Assembly: GCA_003428585.1 (NCBI GenBank)
Contig: QVQC01000023.1
Coordinates: forward strand, 1-45,970
From: Nioella halotolerans
GTDB lineage: Bacteria; Pseudomonadota; Alphaproteobacteria; Rhodobacterales; Rhodobacteraceae
DNA: 45,970 nucleotides
Direction of reading: 5' to 3'
The notes beneath the pieces are model-generated. The model was not told the DNA's origin, ran no database searches, and saw only the letters and a list, made by a program, of their open reading frames with translations. This document shows, one piece after another, positions 17,156 through 25,845 of this stretch. The translations under genes were made by a program, and so were the position numbers. The number at the start of each line of letters is the position of its first letter. The first letter of the stretch is position 1.

Positions 17156-17267
17156 TTGGAAACCCCTTCAAGGTCAGGTTGGTTTCCTCCCTGTGTTCCA
17201 AGGTAAGCATTCCTGACCCGGTTTCAAATGCCGAAGCGGAAGCCCCGCCCTGCACCGGCCGCAACGC

Positions 17268-18395
17268 TCAGCCGGTGTGAAACAGCGTCGAGAACAGCTT
17301 GGGATCAAGGCTTTGCGCCGCGAAGGTTTCCCCTTCTGTCAGCACGCTGACGGCGTCATGGCTGTGCAGGCTTTCCTGGTGGCTGGCCACAACCCGGAAA
17401 TCCCCGACCCGCGGTTCGTCATGCAACCCCTGCGCGAAAAGGCGCGCGGCATCCTCGACGAAGATCGGGTTGGCGGCGTTGAGTTCCGCGAAGGCCTGTT
17501 CATCCTCGCGCTTGACCATGACCTGCGTTTCCGTCGGCACCGCGCGGCGCGCGATGTCGATCAGATCCTCGAACCACAGGCAGCCCTGCCCTTCGGCCAG
17601 TTCGACGGAAATCCGCGCGACCGACCGCTGCGAATGCGGCGTCGCCAGTTGGCGGCGGCTTTCGCGGGCATGTTCCGCGAGCTCCAGCGAACAGGGGCAG
17701 GTGGAGCTGTAGACGTAATCGAGGTGCAGGATACGCTTGCGCACCCCGGCCTGTTCAACCAGTTCCAGCGCGATATCGTAATACTGGTACCCCGAGAGGC
17801 CCGAGCGCAGGCTTTCGATCTTCACCGGGAAGGAGAAGCGCATCTGGATACGGGCATCGAAGCTTTCGAGGTCGGTCTTGTAGGCATCGAGCGCATTCTC
17901 CATCACGTCGAAGCTGAACACCCGTTCGGCGTGGTTGTAGAAGCTGCGCATGATGCGCGACATGTTGATGCCCTTCTTCTCAGCCTCGAGGCTCACCGTG
18001 CCGGTGACAGAGGTTTCCAGAGTCAGGTCGCCATTGTCGCGGGTATGGTAGCGGATCGGCAGGCGGAAATTGGAAATACCGACATGCTGGATGGTTCGAT
18101 TCTGCCCCTTGATCAGCGAGGCGGGGCCGTTCTGAAGGTCCGGCAGGCCGGCCTTGTAATCGGAGTCGGCCTTGAACGCGTGCGGGTAGGTCCGGCTGAA
18201 GGACGGGTAGCCGGCCTCGGCCTTATCGTCTGCCTCCGACCCGGCCCCGGGCGACAGAAGCGATGCGATACCGGGGTTGAGATCGGCGATTTCCCCGGCG
18301 GTCGCGTTCCGCGCCCATGCCTTGAGCAGCTTGAGCGCCCGGCGCGCCTCGGCGCTGTCCGGCGCGGTGATGACTTCGTTGATCTGGAGGTTCAT
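17268..18395 (-). CDS. folE2: GTP cyclohydrolase I type B, FolE2
   Basis: Opens GTP to dihydroneopterin triphosphate, the first step of folate (and queuosine-type) synthesis, using the metal-flexible type IB fold rather than FolE. The 375-residue product has the diagnostic KKGINMSRIMRSFYNH, the YSSTCPCSLELAEHARE segment with the conserved Cys, and HDEPRVGDFRVVASHQESLH. The start is the ATG at 18395 with GGGAG 6-10 nt upstream. An upstream extension of the frame is discarded because a promoter lies in it. It is a single gene, away from folB/folP. FolE2 often replaces zinc-dependent FolE when zinc is scarce, but I see no Zur site here, so it may be the housekeeping enzyme. Confidence 0.95.
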   Translation of the reverse strand: MNLQINEVITAPDSAEARRALKLLKAWARNATAGEIADLNPGIASLLSPGAGSEADDKAEAGYPSFSRTYPHAFKADSDYKAGLPDLQNGPASLIKGQNRTIQHVGISNFRLPIRYHTRDNGDLTLETSVTGTVSLEAEKKGINMSRIMRSFYNHAERVFSFDVMENALDAYKTDLESFDARIQMRFSFPVKIESLRSGLSGYQYYDIALELVEQAGVRKRILHLDYVYSSTCPCSLELAEHARESRRQLATPHSQRSVARISVELAEGQGCLWFEDLIDIARRAVPTETQVMVKREDEQAFAELNAANPIFVEDAARLFAQGLHDEPRVGDFRVVASHQESLHSHDAVSVLTEGETFAAQSLDPKLFSTLFHTG

Positions 18396-18426
18396 GACAC
18401 TCCCTTCCCCGTTCGGCGCAACTGGT

Positions 18427-18455
18427 AATATGGGCCAGCCCCGCACGCATTCCAA
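18427..18455 (-). promoter_or_regulatory. Sigma-70-type promoter for folE2
   Basis: On the minus strand TTGGAA (18450-18455) and CATATT (18427-18432) are separated by exactly 17 nt, placing transcription start near 18420, about 25 nt before the folE2 ATG. Confidence 0.6.
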
Positions 18456-18585
18456 GCGGTTGTTGTGAGATCAATACGCTGCAGCGCCGCGACCGGATCA
18501 CTTCAAAGCGGCGTATCCGGCGAATTCGGCGCCACGTTCATATAGGAAAATGAGCAGGTTGCCGACGCCCGCCCGGAAGCGGGGA

Positions 18586-19326
18586 TCAGCCGACGCGGTA
18601 GCGGTCGACGAAATTGCGCAGGATGCGCTCGGGCACGGTGATGTTCTCGGCAAGGCAGGCCTTTGTCAGCGCCTCGGCCTCGTCGGGGTGGAAATAGCCC
18701 TTGCCCCGGTAGATGCGGATGCGGGTGGCGAAGCTTTGCCCGTCGGCCTCGGGGTGGAACTGGGTGGCGTAGATGTTCCGGCGGTAGCGGATCATCTGGA
18801 ACGGGCACGGGTCGGCGGCCACGAGATGCACGGCGCCGGGCGGCAGGGCCTGCACGGCCTCCTTGTGGCCGACAAGGGCGCGGAAGCGGCGTGGCAGCCC
18901 GGCCAGCAGCGGGTCGGCGGCGCCCTCATCCGACAGCGTGCAATCGACCCCGCCGATGGGTTCGCCGTATCGGTCCTTGCTGACCACGCCGCCCAGATGA
19001 TGCGCGAGGATGCCAAGCCCGTAGCAACAGCCCATGAAGGGCACGTCGCCCTCCGCGATTCGGGGCATCAGGCCGAGGATCTGCGCCTCGATCCGGGCCT
19101 CTTGCGGGGTCTTGTCGGCGGGCGCGTCGGACACGCAGCCGGGGCCGCCCCCCACGATCACGCCGGAATAATCGGCCAGCACCAGCCCGGCGGGCAGGTC
19201 ACGCTGATCGAGCCGGATGCGCTGCACCTCCGCCTCGGACAGCCCGCCACGCGCGAGAAGGGCGGCAAACTCCTCGTCGGCGGCTTCGTCCTCTGGGCGC
19301 AGTTGCAGGACCAGGAAGGGTTTCAT
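18586..19326 (-). CDS. Class I glutamine amidotransferase (GMP synthase-like)
   Basis: A 246-residue stand-alone class I glutamine amidotransferase domain. The nucleophile Cys sits in FMGCCYGLGILAHHLGG, the oxyanion/loop region is YSGVIVGGGPGC, and the catalytic His is in the segment YATQFHPEADG. Proteins of this type hydrolyse glutamine or act on gamma-glutamyl bonds; the substrate cannot be told. The start overlaps the metZ stop as ATGA, so it is co-translated with methionine synthesis and probably under the same SAM-II control. The frame is open upstream inside metZ but the family begins at MKPFLVLQLRPEDE. Confidence 0.9.
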   Translation of the reverse strand: MKPFLVLQLRPEDEAADEEFAALLARGGLSEAEVQRIRLDQRDLPAGLVLADYSGVIVGGGPGCVSDAPADKTPQEARIEAQILGLMPRIAEGDVPFMGCCYGLGILAHHLGGVVSKDRYGEPIGGVDCTLSDEGAADPLLAGLPRRFRALVGHKEAVQALPPGAVHLVAADPCPFQMIRYRRNIYATQFHPEADGQSFATRIRIYRGKGYFHPDEAEALTKACLAENITVPERILRNFVDRYRVG

Positions 19327-20546
19327 CGTGGCGGGCCCCCGTCCTGCATGGCGGTGGCGGCCTGCGTGAGATCGGCGATGAGGTCGTCCGCATCCTCCAG
19401 TCCGACCGACAGCCTGAGCAGACCGTCGGATATGCCAAGCGCCGCGCGCTTGTCCTCGCTCAGCCGCTGATGGGTCGTGGTCGCGGGATGGGTGATGATC
19501 GACTTGGCGTCGCCCAGATTGTTGGAAATCAACACGATGCGCAGGGCGTTGAGCAGCCGGAAGGCCGCGTCGCGTCCGCCCGCCACCTCGAACGACACCA
19601 CGGTGCCGCCCGCCTGCATCTGTGCGCGCGCCAGATCGTGCTGCGGATGATCGGGGCGGAACGGGTAGATCACGCGCGTCAGGCCCGGCAAGCTGGCAAG
19701 TGCCCCGGCCACCCGTCCGGCAGTTTCGGCCTGCGCGCGTACCCTCAGATCCATCGTTTCGAGCGATTTCAGCATCACCCACGCATTGAACGGCGACAGC
19801 GCCCCGCCGGTGTGCTTGAGGTAGGGTTCCACCACCTTGCGGATGAACGGTCGCGTGCCGCAGATCACGCCGCCAAGGCAGCGCCCCTGCCCGTCGATAT
19901 GCTTGGTCGCGGAATAGACGATGACATCCGCACCCAGATCGGCGGAGCGTTGCAGAACGGGCGTCGCAAAGACATTGTCGGCGATCACCAGCGCGCCGAC
20001 CGCGTGCGCCATGTCCGACACCGCCCGCAGGTCGATCACTTCCAGCGTCGGGTTGGACAGCGATTCGAAGAACACCGCCTTGGTATCGGGCCGGATCGCG
20101 GCCCGCCACTGGTCCAGATCGGTACCATCGACAAAGGTGACCTCGACGCCGTAGCGCGTCAGCACCTCCTCGAGGATGTAGAGGCAAGAGCCGAAAAGCG
20201 CCCGTGACGACACCACGTGATCGTCCGCCTTCAGCATGGAGGTCAGCGCGCCGTTGACGGCCGCCATGCCGCTGGCGGTGGCAAACGCGTCCTCGGTGCC
20301 TTCCAGCGCGGCGATGCGATCCTCGAACATGGCGACGGTGGGGTTGCCGTAGCGGGCATAGACGAACTCGTCCTCGCCGGCCTCGATGAAGCGGGCCTCC
20401 GCGGCCTCGGCGCTGTCATAGACGAAACCCTGAGTGAGGAAGATCGCCTCGCTCACCTCGCCATACTGGCTGCGGCGGCTGCCGCCATGCACCGCGCGGG
20501 TGCGCTGGGAAATGCTATCGGGAAGGATCCGGCGGCCGTTGGTCAT
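19323..20546 (-). CDS. metZ: O-succinylhomoserine sulfhydrylase MetZ
   Basis: PLP enzyme of the Cys/Met-metabolism family that forms homocysteine directly from O-succinyl- (or acetyl-) homoserine and sulfide. The 407-residue product shows ILPDSISQRTRAVHGG, TQGFVYDSAEAAEARF, YARYGNPTVAMFEDRIAALE, ATASGMAAVNGAL, the PLP lysine in VYSATKHIDGQGR, and C-terminal SIITHPATTTHQRLSED. The ATG at 20546 is preceded by AGGAGAC with good spacing; an earlier ATG at 20564 would place that ribosome site inside the coding region. It is headed by a SAM-II riboswitch and followed by an overlapping amidotransferase gene. Confidence 0.94.
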   Translation of the reverse strand: MTNGRRILPDSISQRTRAVHGGSRRSQYGEVSEAIFLTQGFVYDSAEAAEARFIEAGEDEFVYARYGNPTVAMFEDRIAALEGTEDAFATASGMAAVNGALTSMLKADDHVVSSRALFGSCLYILEEVLTRYGVEVTFVDGTDLDQWRAAIRPDTKAVFFESLSNPTLEVIDLRAVSDMAHAVGALVIADNVFATPVLQRSADLGADVIVYSATKHIDGQGRCLGGVICGTRPFIRKVVEPYLKHTGGALSPFNAWVMLKSLETMDLRVRAQAETAGRVAGALASLPGLTRVIYPFRPDHPQHDLARAQMQAGGTVVSFEVAGGRDAAFRLLNALRIVLISNNLGDAKSIITHPATTTHQRLSEDKRAALGISDGLLRLSVGLEDADDLIADLTQAATAMQDGGPPR

Positions 20547-20632
20547 CTTGTCTGTCTCCTGCATGTCCGGGGCGAAGAGAACCCCGAACCGGTGAACGGT
20601 CGGGGGCAAGAGCCGTGAACGGCGCCGCGCGA

Positions 20633-20688
20633 CCTCTTTAGCGGGATGTTTTACGTGGCCCGCAATCCGGTAAACAAATCGCCACGGT
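20633..20688 (-). promoter_or_regulatory. SAM-II riboswitch upstream of metZ
   Basis: Read on the minus strand this matches the SAM-II (metA-type) aptamer: CGTGGCGATTTG (20686-20675), then GGATTGCGGGCCACG closing the P1 stem (CGTGG at 20682-20686 with CCACG at 20654-20658), then TAAAACATCCC and the conserved GCTAAAGAGG that forms the pseudoknot side. It lies about 86 nt upstream of the metZ ATG. A further stem (CCGACCG with CGGTTCGG, about 20584-20603) between aptamer and start may belong to the expression platform. Binding of S-adenosylmethionine should lower metZ and amidotransferase expression. Confidence 0.93.
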
Positions 20689-20693
20689 CCGAG

Positions 20694-20722
20694 GGGATAG
20701 GCCAGCATCGGCGCAATGGCAA
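20694..20722 (-). promoter_or_regulatory. Promoter for the metZ riboswitch transcript
   Basis: TTGCCA (20717-20722) and TATCCC (20694-20699) on the minus strand are spaced 17 nt apart. Start of transcription would be near 20687, at the first base of the SAM-II aptamer, which supports both calls. Confidence 0.6.
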
Positions 20723-20846
20723 GGGCCGCGTGACCGGACAGGCCCGGATCGGCGCGCAACTGTCATGAAGCCGAAACAGCATCGTCACCCCGCTGTTGCG
20801 GAGCGCCTCTACATCTAGCGGCGAGGCAATCACGAGTGGGGCAGTG

Positions 20847-21737
20847 ATGGCATTGGTTCCGGTCAATGCGCGCGACGGCGGACTGGACGGTGAAGACCGC
20901 CTGCGCCAAGCGCTGCATGCATCCAAGGCGATCCGCACGGTCACCGTGATGATCCACGGCTACCGCTTTTGCCCCTTCGGCGACCCGTCCCAGAACCCGC
21001 ATCACCATATCCTGTCGGAGACGCCGGTGCGTGACTGCTGGAAGGCCGTCAGTTGGCCGCGGCACCTGCGCCTTGCCAAGGAGGGTGCGCTGGGCGTGGC
21101 GCTTGGCTGGTCGGCGCAGGGCACGCTGTCACAGGCCTATGGCCGCGCCGGGGAAACCGGCGCAGCCCTCGCGCGCATCGCGCAGATCGTCGCGGAGCTG
21201 CGCCCCGGACTGCGGGTCAATGTCATCGCCCATTCGCTGGGCGCGCGGGTGGCCCTGTCGGCGCTGCCGGGCCTTCGGGCCGGGGCGATCTCAAGGCTGA
21301 TCCTGCTGTCGGGCGCGGAATACCGGGGCCGGGCGGCGCGGGCGCTGGCCAGCCCGGCGGGCCGCGCGGTGCGGGTGCTGAACGTGACCAGCCGCGAAAA
21401 CCTGCCTTTCGATGCCGGCTTTCGCACCCTGATCCGCCCCGACCGCTGGGAGGACCTGCCGCTTTCCGCCGGGATGGCGGATCGGCATGGCGGCTGGATC
21501 GACCTGCGCATCGACAGCCCGGACCACGCGGCGCGGTTGTCGCGCATGGGCTTTCGCCTGCATCCGCCATCGACGCGGTTCTGCCACTGGTCGGGCTACA
21601 TGCGACCCGGGGTCTTCCGGCTCTACCGCGCCATGTTGGACGACCCGGGCGGGGCGCTTTTCGCACGGCTCTCGGACACGCTGGCCACCCGGCGCGGAAC
21701 CTCGCGCGCGGTGCCGCATCTGGCCACGCCGACCTGA
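20847..21737 (+). CDS. Alpha/beta hydrolase
   Basis: A 296-residue alpha/beta-hydrolase-fold protein: oxyanion-side VTVMIHGYRFCP near residue 35, then the nucleophile elbow VNVIAHSLGARVALSAL with Ser near residue 130. No signal peptide is obvious, so cytoplasmic. The substrate is unknown. The start at 20847 was chosen because the upstream extension begins with TTG in the promoter region shared with metZ; the ribosome site (GGGG) is weak. It is divergent from metZ and 143 bp upstream of the xpaC/telA cluster, so it may or may not be co-regulated with it. Confidence 0.8.
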   Translation: MALVPVNARDGGLDGEDRLRQALHASKAIRTVTVMIHGYRFCPFGDPSQNPHHHILSETPVRDCWKAVSWPRHLRLAKEGALGVALGWSAQGTLSQAYGRAGETGAALARIAQIVAELRPGLRVNVIAHSLGARVALSALPGLRAGAISRLILLSGAEYRGRAARALASPAGRAVRVLNVTSRENLPFDAGFRTLIRPDRWEDLPLSAGMADRHGGWIDLRIDSPDHAARLSRMGFRLHPPSTRFCHWSGYMRPGVFRLYRAMLDDPGGALFARLSDTLATRRGTSRAVPHLATPT

Positions 21738-21880
21738 CCCTTCGCCCACCACGGCGGGCAGGATCGCGCAAAAGCCCGCGCCACGGGCAACACGATCGCA
21801 AACAGGTCGCGATTCCGGGCTGTCGCATCTGGTTTTTGCACCGCGGCATGCTTATCGTGGGTGGCAGGAAGAGGTGAGAC

Positions 21881-21970
21881 ATGAGTTCGAACGGATTGCA
21901 GGGCGTGGCCTTCGTGGCCCTTGCGGTGATCATCGTCATGGCCATTTTCGGCGGCTTCGGGGCGCTCTGA
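21881..21970 (+). CDS. 29-residue single-TM peptide heading the XpaC/TelA cluster
   Basis: A short ORF: ATG at 21881, stop TGA at 21968-21970, product MSSNGLQGVAFVALAVIIVM followed by AIFGGFGAL. A strong ribosome site (GGAAGAGG) lies 7 nt upstream, and the stop is one base before the xpaC-like ATG, so the two are probably coupled. Residues 8-27 form a single hydrophobic helix with no charges. It may be a membrane-anchoring partner of the downstream proteins or a leader peptide. I do not recognise a family. Confidence 0.7.
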   Translation: MSSNGLQGVAFVALAVIIVMAIFGGFGAL

Positions 21971-21971
21971 C

Positions 21972-22892
21972 ATGGCGAGACGGTATGGCGGAAAATTCAG
22001 CCCCGATCCCGACAGCACCGAGGTCGAGGCGCCCGAGACCCGGCCGCTCGAGGCCAGCTTTCGCGGCCGCGCCCCGGCGCGTTACGCCGCGCGGATCAAC
22101 ATCCTCTTCCTGCTGCCGCTACTGATCCTGCCCACGGCCTTCTTCCGCCCGGTAAGCGAGATGATCACCGATCTTTCGGGCGGCGCGCTTTTGCTGCTGG
22201 CGGCGTGGCTGTTGCGCGACGGGGTGCGCGCCGAGGATGCCTATCATGAACGCAAGGTCGCCCGCCGACCGGCCATCCCGCGCAAGATCTTCGCCTCGGT
22301 GCTGACCGGGGCGGGCGTCGGGCTGCTGATCTTCGGCGGCCAGTGGACGGTGCTGAACGCGGGGCTGGTCGGCGGGCTGGCGACGGTGCTGCACCTGTTT
22401 GCCTTCGGGATCGACCCGCTGAAGAACAAGGGGATGGCAGGCGTGGACCGGATGCGGAGCGCTCGCATCGCCCGCAAGGTCGAGGCGGCCGAGGCGATGC
22501 TGGAGGCGATGCACGCCGCGATCCGGCGCACCGGCGACCGGCAGCTTGTGTCGCGGGTGGAAGCGTTCCAGTCCACCGCGCGCGAAATGTTCCGCACCGT
22601 CGAGGAGGATCCGCGCGACCTGACGCAGGCGCGCCGCTACCTGACCGTCTACCTTCAGGGCGCGCGCGACGCGACGATCAAGTACGCCGACCTGCACGGC
22701 ACGGCGCGCGACCCATCCGCGCGCGCGGATTACCTTGCCTTGCTCAACGATCTGGAAACCAATTTTGCCGCTCGCACGCAAAAGATGCTGCTCTCGGACC
22801 GGGGCGATCTCGACGTGGAAATCGAAGTGCTGCGCGACCGGCTGAATCGCGATAACCTGCATATTGATATTCAAAAGGACGACAGGACATGA
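21972..22892 (+). CDS. XpaC-like membrane protein (5-bromo-4-chloroindolyl phosphate hydrolysis family)
   Basis: A 306-residue protein with a basic N-terminal cytoplasmic stretch, then hydrophobic segments about residues 42-60 (INILFLLPLLILPTAFF), 68-84 and 107-145, and a long charged C-terminal helical domain starting at GIDPLKNKGMAGVDRMRSAR and continuing with EAAEAMLEAMHAAIRRTGDR. This matches the XpaC family, named after a Bacillus phenotype; the biochemical role is not established. XpaC-like genes typically neighbour telA-type genes, as here, where the stop overlaps the telA start as ATGA. Inferred role: membrane-side partner of TelA in envelope or tellurite stress. Confidence 0.82.
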   Translation: MARRYGGKFSPDPDSTEVEAPETRPLEASFRGRAPARYAARINILFLLPLLILPTAFFRPVSEMITDLSGGALLLLAAWLLRDGVRAEDAYHERKVARRPAIPRKIFASVLTGAGVGLLIFGGQWTVLNAGLVGGLATVLHLFAFGIDPLKNKGMAGVDRMRSARIARKVEAAEAMLEAMHAAIRRTGDRQLVSRVEAFQSTAREMFRTVEEDPRDLTQARRYLTVYLQGARDATIKYADLHGTARDPSARADYLALLNDLETNFAARTQKMLLSDRGDLDVEIEVLRDRLNRDNLHIDIQKDDRT

Positions 22893-24082
22893 GTGACCAA
22901 GTGCGCCAACAGGCCGAGGCCGCCGCCGGGATGATCGACGAGATCAACGCCGCGGCGCTGCCCGAACCTTCGACGGGCCTCGTGCCGCTGGCCGAGGCAC
23001 CGGCCCCCACCGCCGAGGCAATCCGCCGCCGCATGGGCGAGCTTGACTTGACCGACACCAATTCCATCGTTGCCTTCGGATCGGGCGCGCAAGCCGAATT
23101 GCAGACCATCAGCCAGGCAATGCTGGAGGGCGTGAAGAACAAGGATGTCGGCCCGGCGGGCGACTCCTTGCGCGAAATCGTCGGCACGATCCGTGGCTTT
23201 TCAGTCGATGAACTGGATCCCGACCGGAAACGCAGCTGGTGGGAACGCCTTATTGGCAAGGCCAAGCCGATGCATGCCTTCATGGCCAAGTACGAGGATG
23301 TGCAGGACCAGATCGACCGCATCACCGACCAGTTGCTGCACCACGAACACACGCTGATGAAGGACATCAAGTCGCTTGACCAGCTATATGACAAGACGCT
23401 CGCCTTCTACGACGAGCTGGCGCTCTACATCGCGGCGGGCGAGGAAAAGCTGAAGGATCTCGACGAGGAGACGATCCCGGCGAAAGAGGCCGAGGTTCAG
23501 GCCGCGCCGGAAAGAGACCAGGTGATGAAAGCGCAGGAACTGCGCGACCTGCGCGCCGCGCGCGACGATCTCGAACGCCGGGTGCACGACCTGAAACTGA
23601 CCCGGCAGGTGACGATGCAGTCGCTGCCCTCGATCCGGCTGGTGCAGGAAAACGACAAGTCGCTGGTGACCAAGATCAACTCCACCCTCGTCAACACCGT
23701 GCCGCTGTGGGAAACGCAACTGGCGCAAGCGCTGACCATCCAGCGCTCGACCGAGGCCGCCCGCGCGGTGCGCGAGGCCAATGACCTGACGAACGACCTC
23801 CTGACCTCCAACGCCGCCAACCTGCGCGAATCGAACAAGATGGTGCGCGAGGAGATGGAGCGCGGTGTGTTTGACATCGAGGCGGTGAAGAAGGCCAATG
23901 CCGACCTTGTCGCCACCATCGAGGAAAGCCTGCAAATCGCTGACGAGGGCAAGCGCCGCCGCGCCGCCGCCGAGGAGGAGATGCAGAAGATGGAAACCGA
24001 GCTGCGCGACACGCTGTCCTCGGCCAGTGCCCGGCGCGACGGCACCGGCGACAGCGTCGCCACCTCGGTGCCGCGGGGCTGA
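22889..24082 (+). CDS. telA: Toxic anion resistance protein, TelA family
   Basis: A 397-residue soluble, largely helical protein of the TelA/KlaA/YaaN family. Typical segments are RIGELDLTDTNSI-like MGELDLTDTNSIVAFGSGAQ, WWERLIGKAKPMHAFMAKYE, VQDQIDRITDQLLHHEHTLM, DIKSLDQLYDKTLAFYDELA, MQSLPSIRLVQENDKSLVTK and NTVPLWETQLAQALTIQR. Long heptad-rich stretches suggest coiled coils. The family is tied to tellurite and other stress resistance, with an unknown mechanism, probably scaffold-like at the membrane. The start overlaps the upstream xpaC-like stop (ATGA). 12 bp separate it from the lipoprotein gene downstream. Confidence 0.93.
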   Translation: MSDQVRQQAEAAAGMIDEINAAALPEPSTGLVPLAEAPAPTAEAIRRRMGELDLTDTNSIVAFGSGAQAELQTISQAMLEGVKNKDVGPAGDSLREIVGTIRGFSVDELDPDRKRSWWERLIGKAKPMHAFMAKYEDVQDQIDRITDQLLHHEHTLMKDIKSLDQLYDKTLAFYDELALYIAAGEEKLKDLDEETIPAKEAEVQAAPERDQVMKAQELRDLRAARDDLERRVHDLKLTRQVTMQSLPSIRLVQENDKSLVTKINSTLVNTVPLWETQLAQALTIQRSTEAARAVREANDLTNDLLTSNAANLRESNKMVREEMERGVFDIEAVKKANADLVATIEESLQIADEGKRRRAAAEEEMQKMETELRDTLSSASARRDGTGDSVATSVPRG

Positions 24083-24094
24083 GGCGGGGAACCG

Positions 24095-25042
24095 ATGCGC
24101 AGGGTATTTCTCATGGTGATGGCAGGAACCGCCTTGGCGGTCCTGTCGGCCTGCGAGGCGCCGGCGCCCGAGGAGGCCCCGCCACAACAACGCCCTGCCG
24201 CCCCGGTGGTCGCGCCGCCCTCCGTGGCCCCCTCGGAAGCCAGTGCCGCCTTCGCGCGCTACTACGCCGGCGTGCAACAGCGATTGCTGACGCAAGGCTT
24301 GCTGCGCACTGATGGCGGCGGGGCCGATACGACGATCACCGCGCGAACCCTGGTTGCGAACTTCGAACGCATCGCGCTGAATGATGAATACGTGCTCAGG
24401 GATGGCCGTTTCGTCGCGCAGGAAACCCCGGCAGCGCTGCGCCGCTGGGAACGCCCCGTCCGGCTTCAGGCCCATTTCGGCGCCTCGGTGCCGCAGGACC
24501 AGCAAGAGGAGGACAGGGCGCGGCTGGCGCGTTACGCAGGCCGGCTGGCGGACGTCACCGGCCACCCGATCCGCGCCGTGGGCTCGGGCGGCAATTTCCA
24601 TGTCCTGGTCCTCAACCGCGACGAACAACGCGACGCGGAATCCCTTTTGCGCCGGATCATGCCCAGTATCAGGGCGACGACGATCCGCGAGATCACCACC
24701 CTGCCCCGGCACGAATTCTGCGCGGTCTACGCGATTTCCAATGCCTCGGCGCCGCATGTCTATGTCACGGCGATCGCCTTCATCCGGGCCGAGCACCCGG
24801 ATCTGATGCGCCGCTCCTGCCTGCACGAGGAGGTGGCGCAGGGCCTTGGCCTGCCCAATGACAGCCCACAGGCGCGGCCGTCGATCTTCAACGATGACGA
24901 GGAATTCGCGCTGCTGACCCCACATGACGAGTTCTTGCTGACCATGCTCTACGATCCCCGCCTGACGCCCGGCATGACCGCGGCGGATGCGCGGCCCGTG
25001 GTGCAACGGATCGCCGAGGGGCTGGTCGGCGGGCCGAGTTGA
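24095..25042 (+). CDS. DUF2927 lipoprotein
   Basis: A 315-residue exported lipoprotein: signal MRRVFLMVMAGTALAVLSAC with the lipobox Cys at residue 20, a proline/alanine linker, then a DUF2927 domain (about 60-290). The domain includes RPVRLQAHFGASVPQDQQEE, LADVTGHPI, NFHVLVLN, CAVYAISN and CLHEEVAQGLGLPNDSP. The HEEVAQGLG segment resembles zinc-peptidase HExxx helices, but a full metal site cannot be shown. It would sit in the periplasm, lipid-anchored, giving the XpaC/TelA cluster an outer-face partner. Confidence 0.85.
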   Translation: MRRVFLMVMAGTALAVLSACEAPAPEEAPPQQRPAAPVVAPPSVAPSEASAAFARYYAGVQQRLLTQGLLRTDGGGADTTITARTLVANFERIALNDEYVLRDGRFVAQETPAALRRWERPVRLQAHFGASVPQDQQEEDRARLARYAGRLADVTGHPIRAVGSGGNFHVLVLNRDEQRDAESLLRRIMPSIRATTIREITTLPRHEFCAVYAISNASAPHVYVTAIAFIRAEHPDLMRRSCLHEEVAQGLGLPNDSPQARPSIFNDDEEFALLTPHDEFLLTMLYDPRLTPGMTAADARPVVQRIAEGLVGGPS

Positions 25043-25053
25043 TTGAAGAAAAG

Positions 25054-25842
25054 ATGTCCAACCGTTCCGACAGAATTCCTGGATCATCCCACCGATTTGG
25101 ACGCCAAGTTCTAGGCGATGGAAAGTTTGCTTTGGGCGCCCTTTCAGGCATTTTGCTGTGCTTGGTGGCTTGGTCCGCGCTTGGATCATCGTTTGCCCGC
25201 TTGCCTCCAGGCGACCTACTGGTGTTTATCCCCTCGGTCGTCGCGCTTGTTGTCGCGGGTGTGAGCGCGCTCATTTCCTATAATGCTTTTTTGGAACAGC
25301 GTCGCGCTAGACAAGCAGGCACGGATCCTGAGATTGTTGTTCACTTTGGTCAAAGGGTGGATGCAAGAGAGCTTGTTACATTGAACCTTACCAATATCGG
25401 GGCTGGCGCCGCACTGGACGTAAAGCTTGAAGTAGAAGAACCCGCAGTCGAAGTGGCCAGATATCAGTTACTTACAAACGTCTTCAAGCGGCACCACCCA
25501 TTCCGTGTAATCCTGCAAGGAAAAACAATCGAGTTTTCCCTTGCTATGGGTTTCAATCTTTTTGGGGATAGTACTCTACCACCTTTCAAAGCCAGCGTTG
25601 CCTATTCCGACATAGAAGGCGGCAGATATGCGACATGTTTCACGCTCGATATTCGAGAAATGGAACAACTTGGTTCACATCGAACTGTAGAGACAAGGCA
25701 AGCGATTGCCACAGAGAGCATCAGCAAGTCGCTTGAGCGCGGCACACGTCAATTGGACAACCTACTGGTTGACGTAAGCGATATCAAAGACCGGGTTCAC
25801 CGAATGGAACTGGTCGCCCACAAAACTATGGATAAGGAGTAA
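25054..25842 (+). CDS. Low-GC two-TM protein of unknown function inside the cluster
   Basis: A 262-residue protein I do not recognise. Two hydrophobic helices follow a basic N-terminus (about 28-46, FALGALSGILLCLVAWSALG; and about 56-77, LLVFIPSVVALVVAGVSALI), then a soluble part that looks beta-rich (LVTLNLTNIGAGAALDVKLE) and ends in a helical tail (SISKSLERGTRQLDNLLVD). The DNA is clearly AT-richer than all neighbours, suggesting recent acquisition. The preceding stop is 11 bp upstream and the SPFH gene starts 3 bp after its stop, so it is neatly inserted in the operon. The ATG at 25054 is preferred over an in-frame TTG at 25039 that overlaps the lipoprotein stop. Confidence 0.75.
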   Translation: MSNRSDRIPGSSHRFGRQVLGDGKFALGALSGILLCLVAWSALGSSFARLPPGDLLVFIPSVVALVVAGVSALISYNAFLEQRRARQAGTDPEIVVHFGQRVDARELVTLNLTNIGAGAALDVKLEVEEPAVEVARYQLLTNVFKRHHPFRVILQGKTIEFSLAMGFNLFGDSTLPPFKASVAYSDIEGGRYATCFTLDIREMEQLGSHRTVETRQAIATESISKSLERGTRQLDNLLVDVSDIKDRVHRMELVAHKTMDKE

Positions 25843-25845
25843 CCT

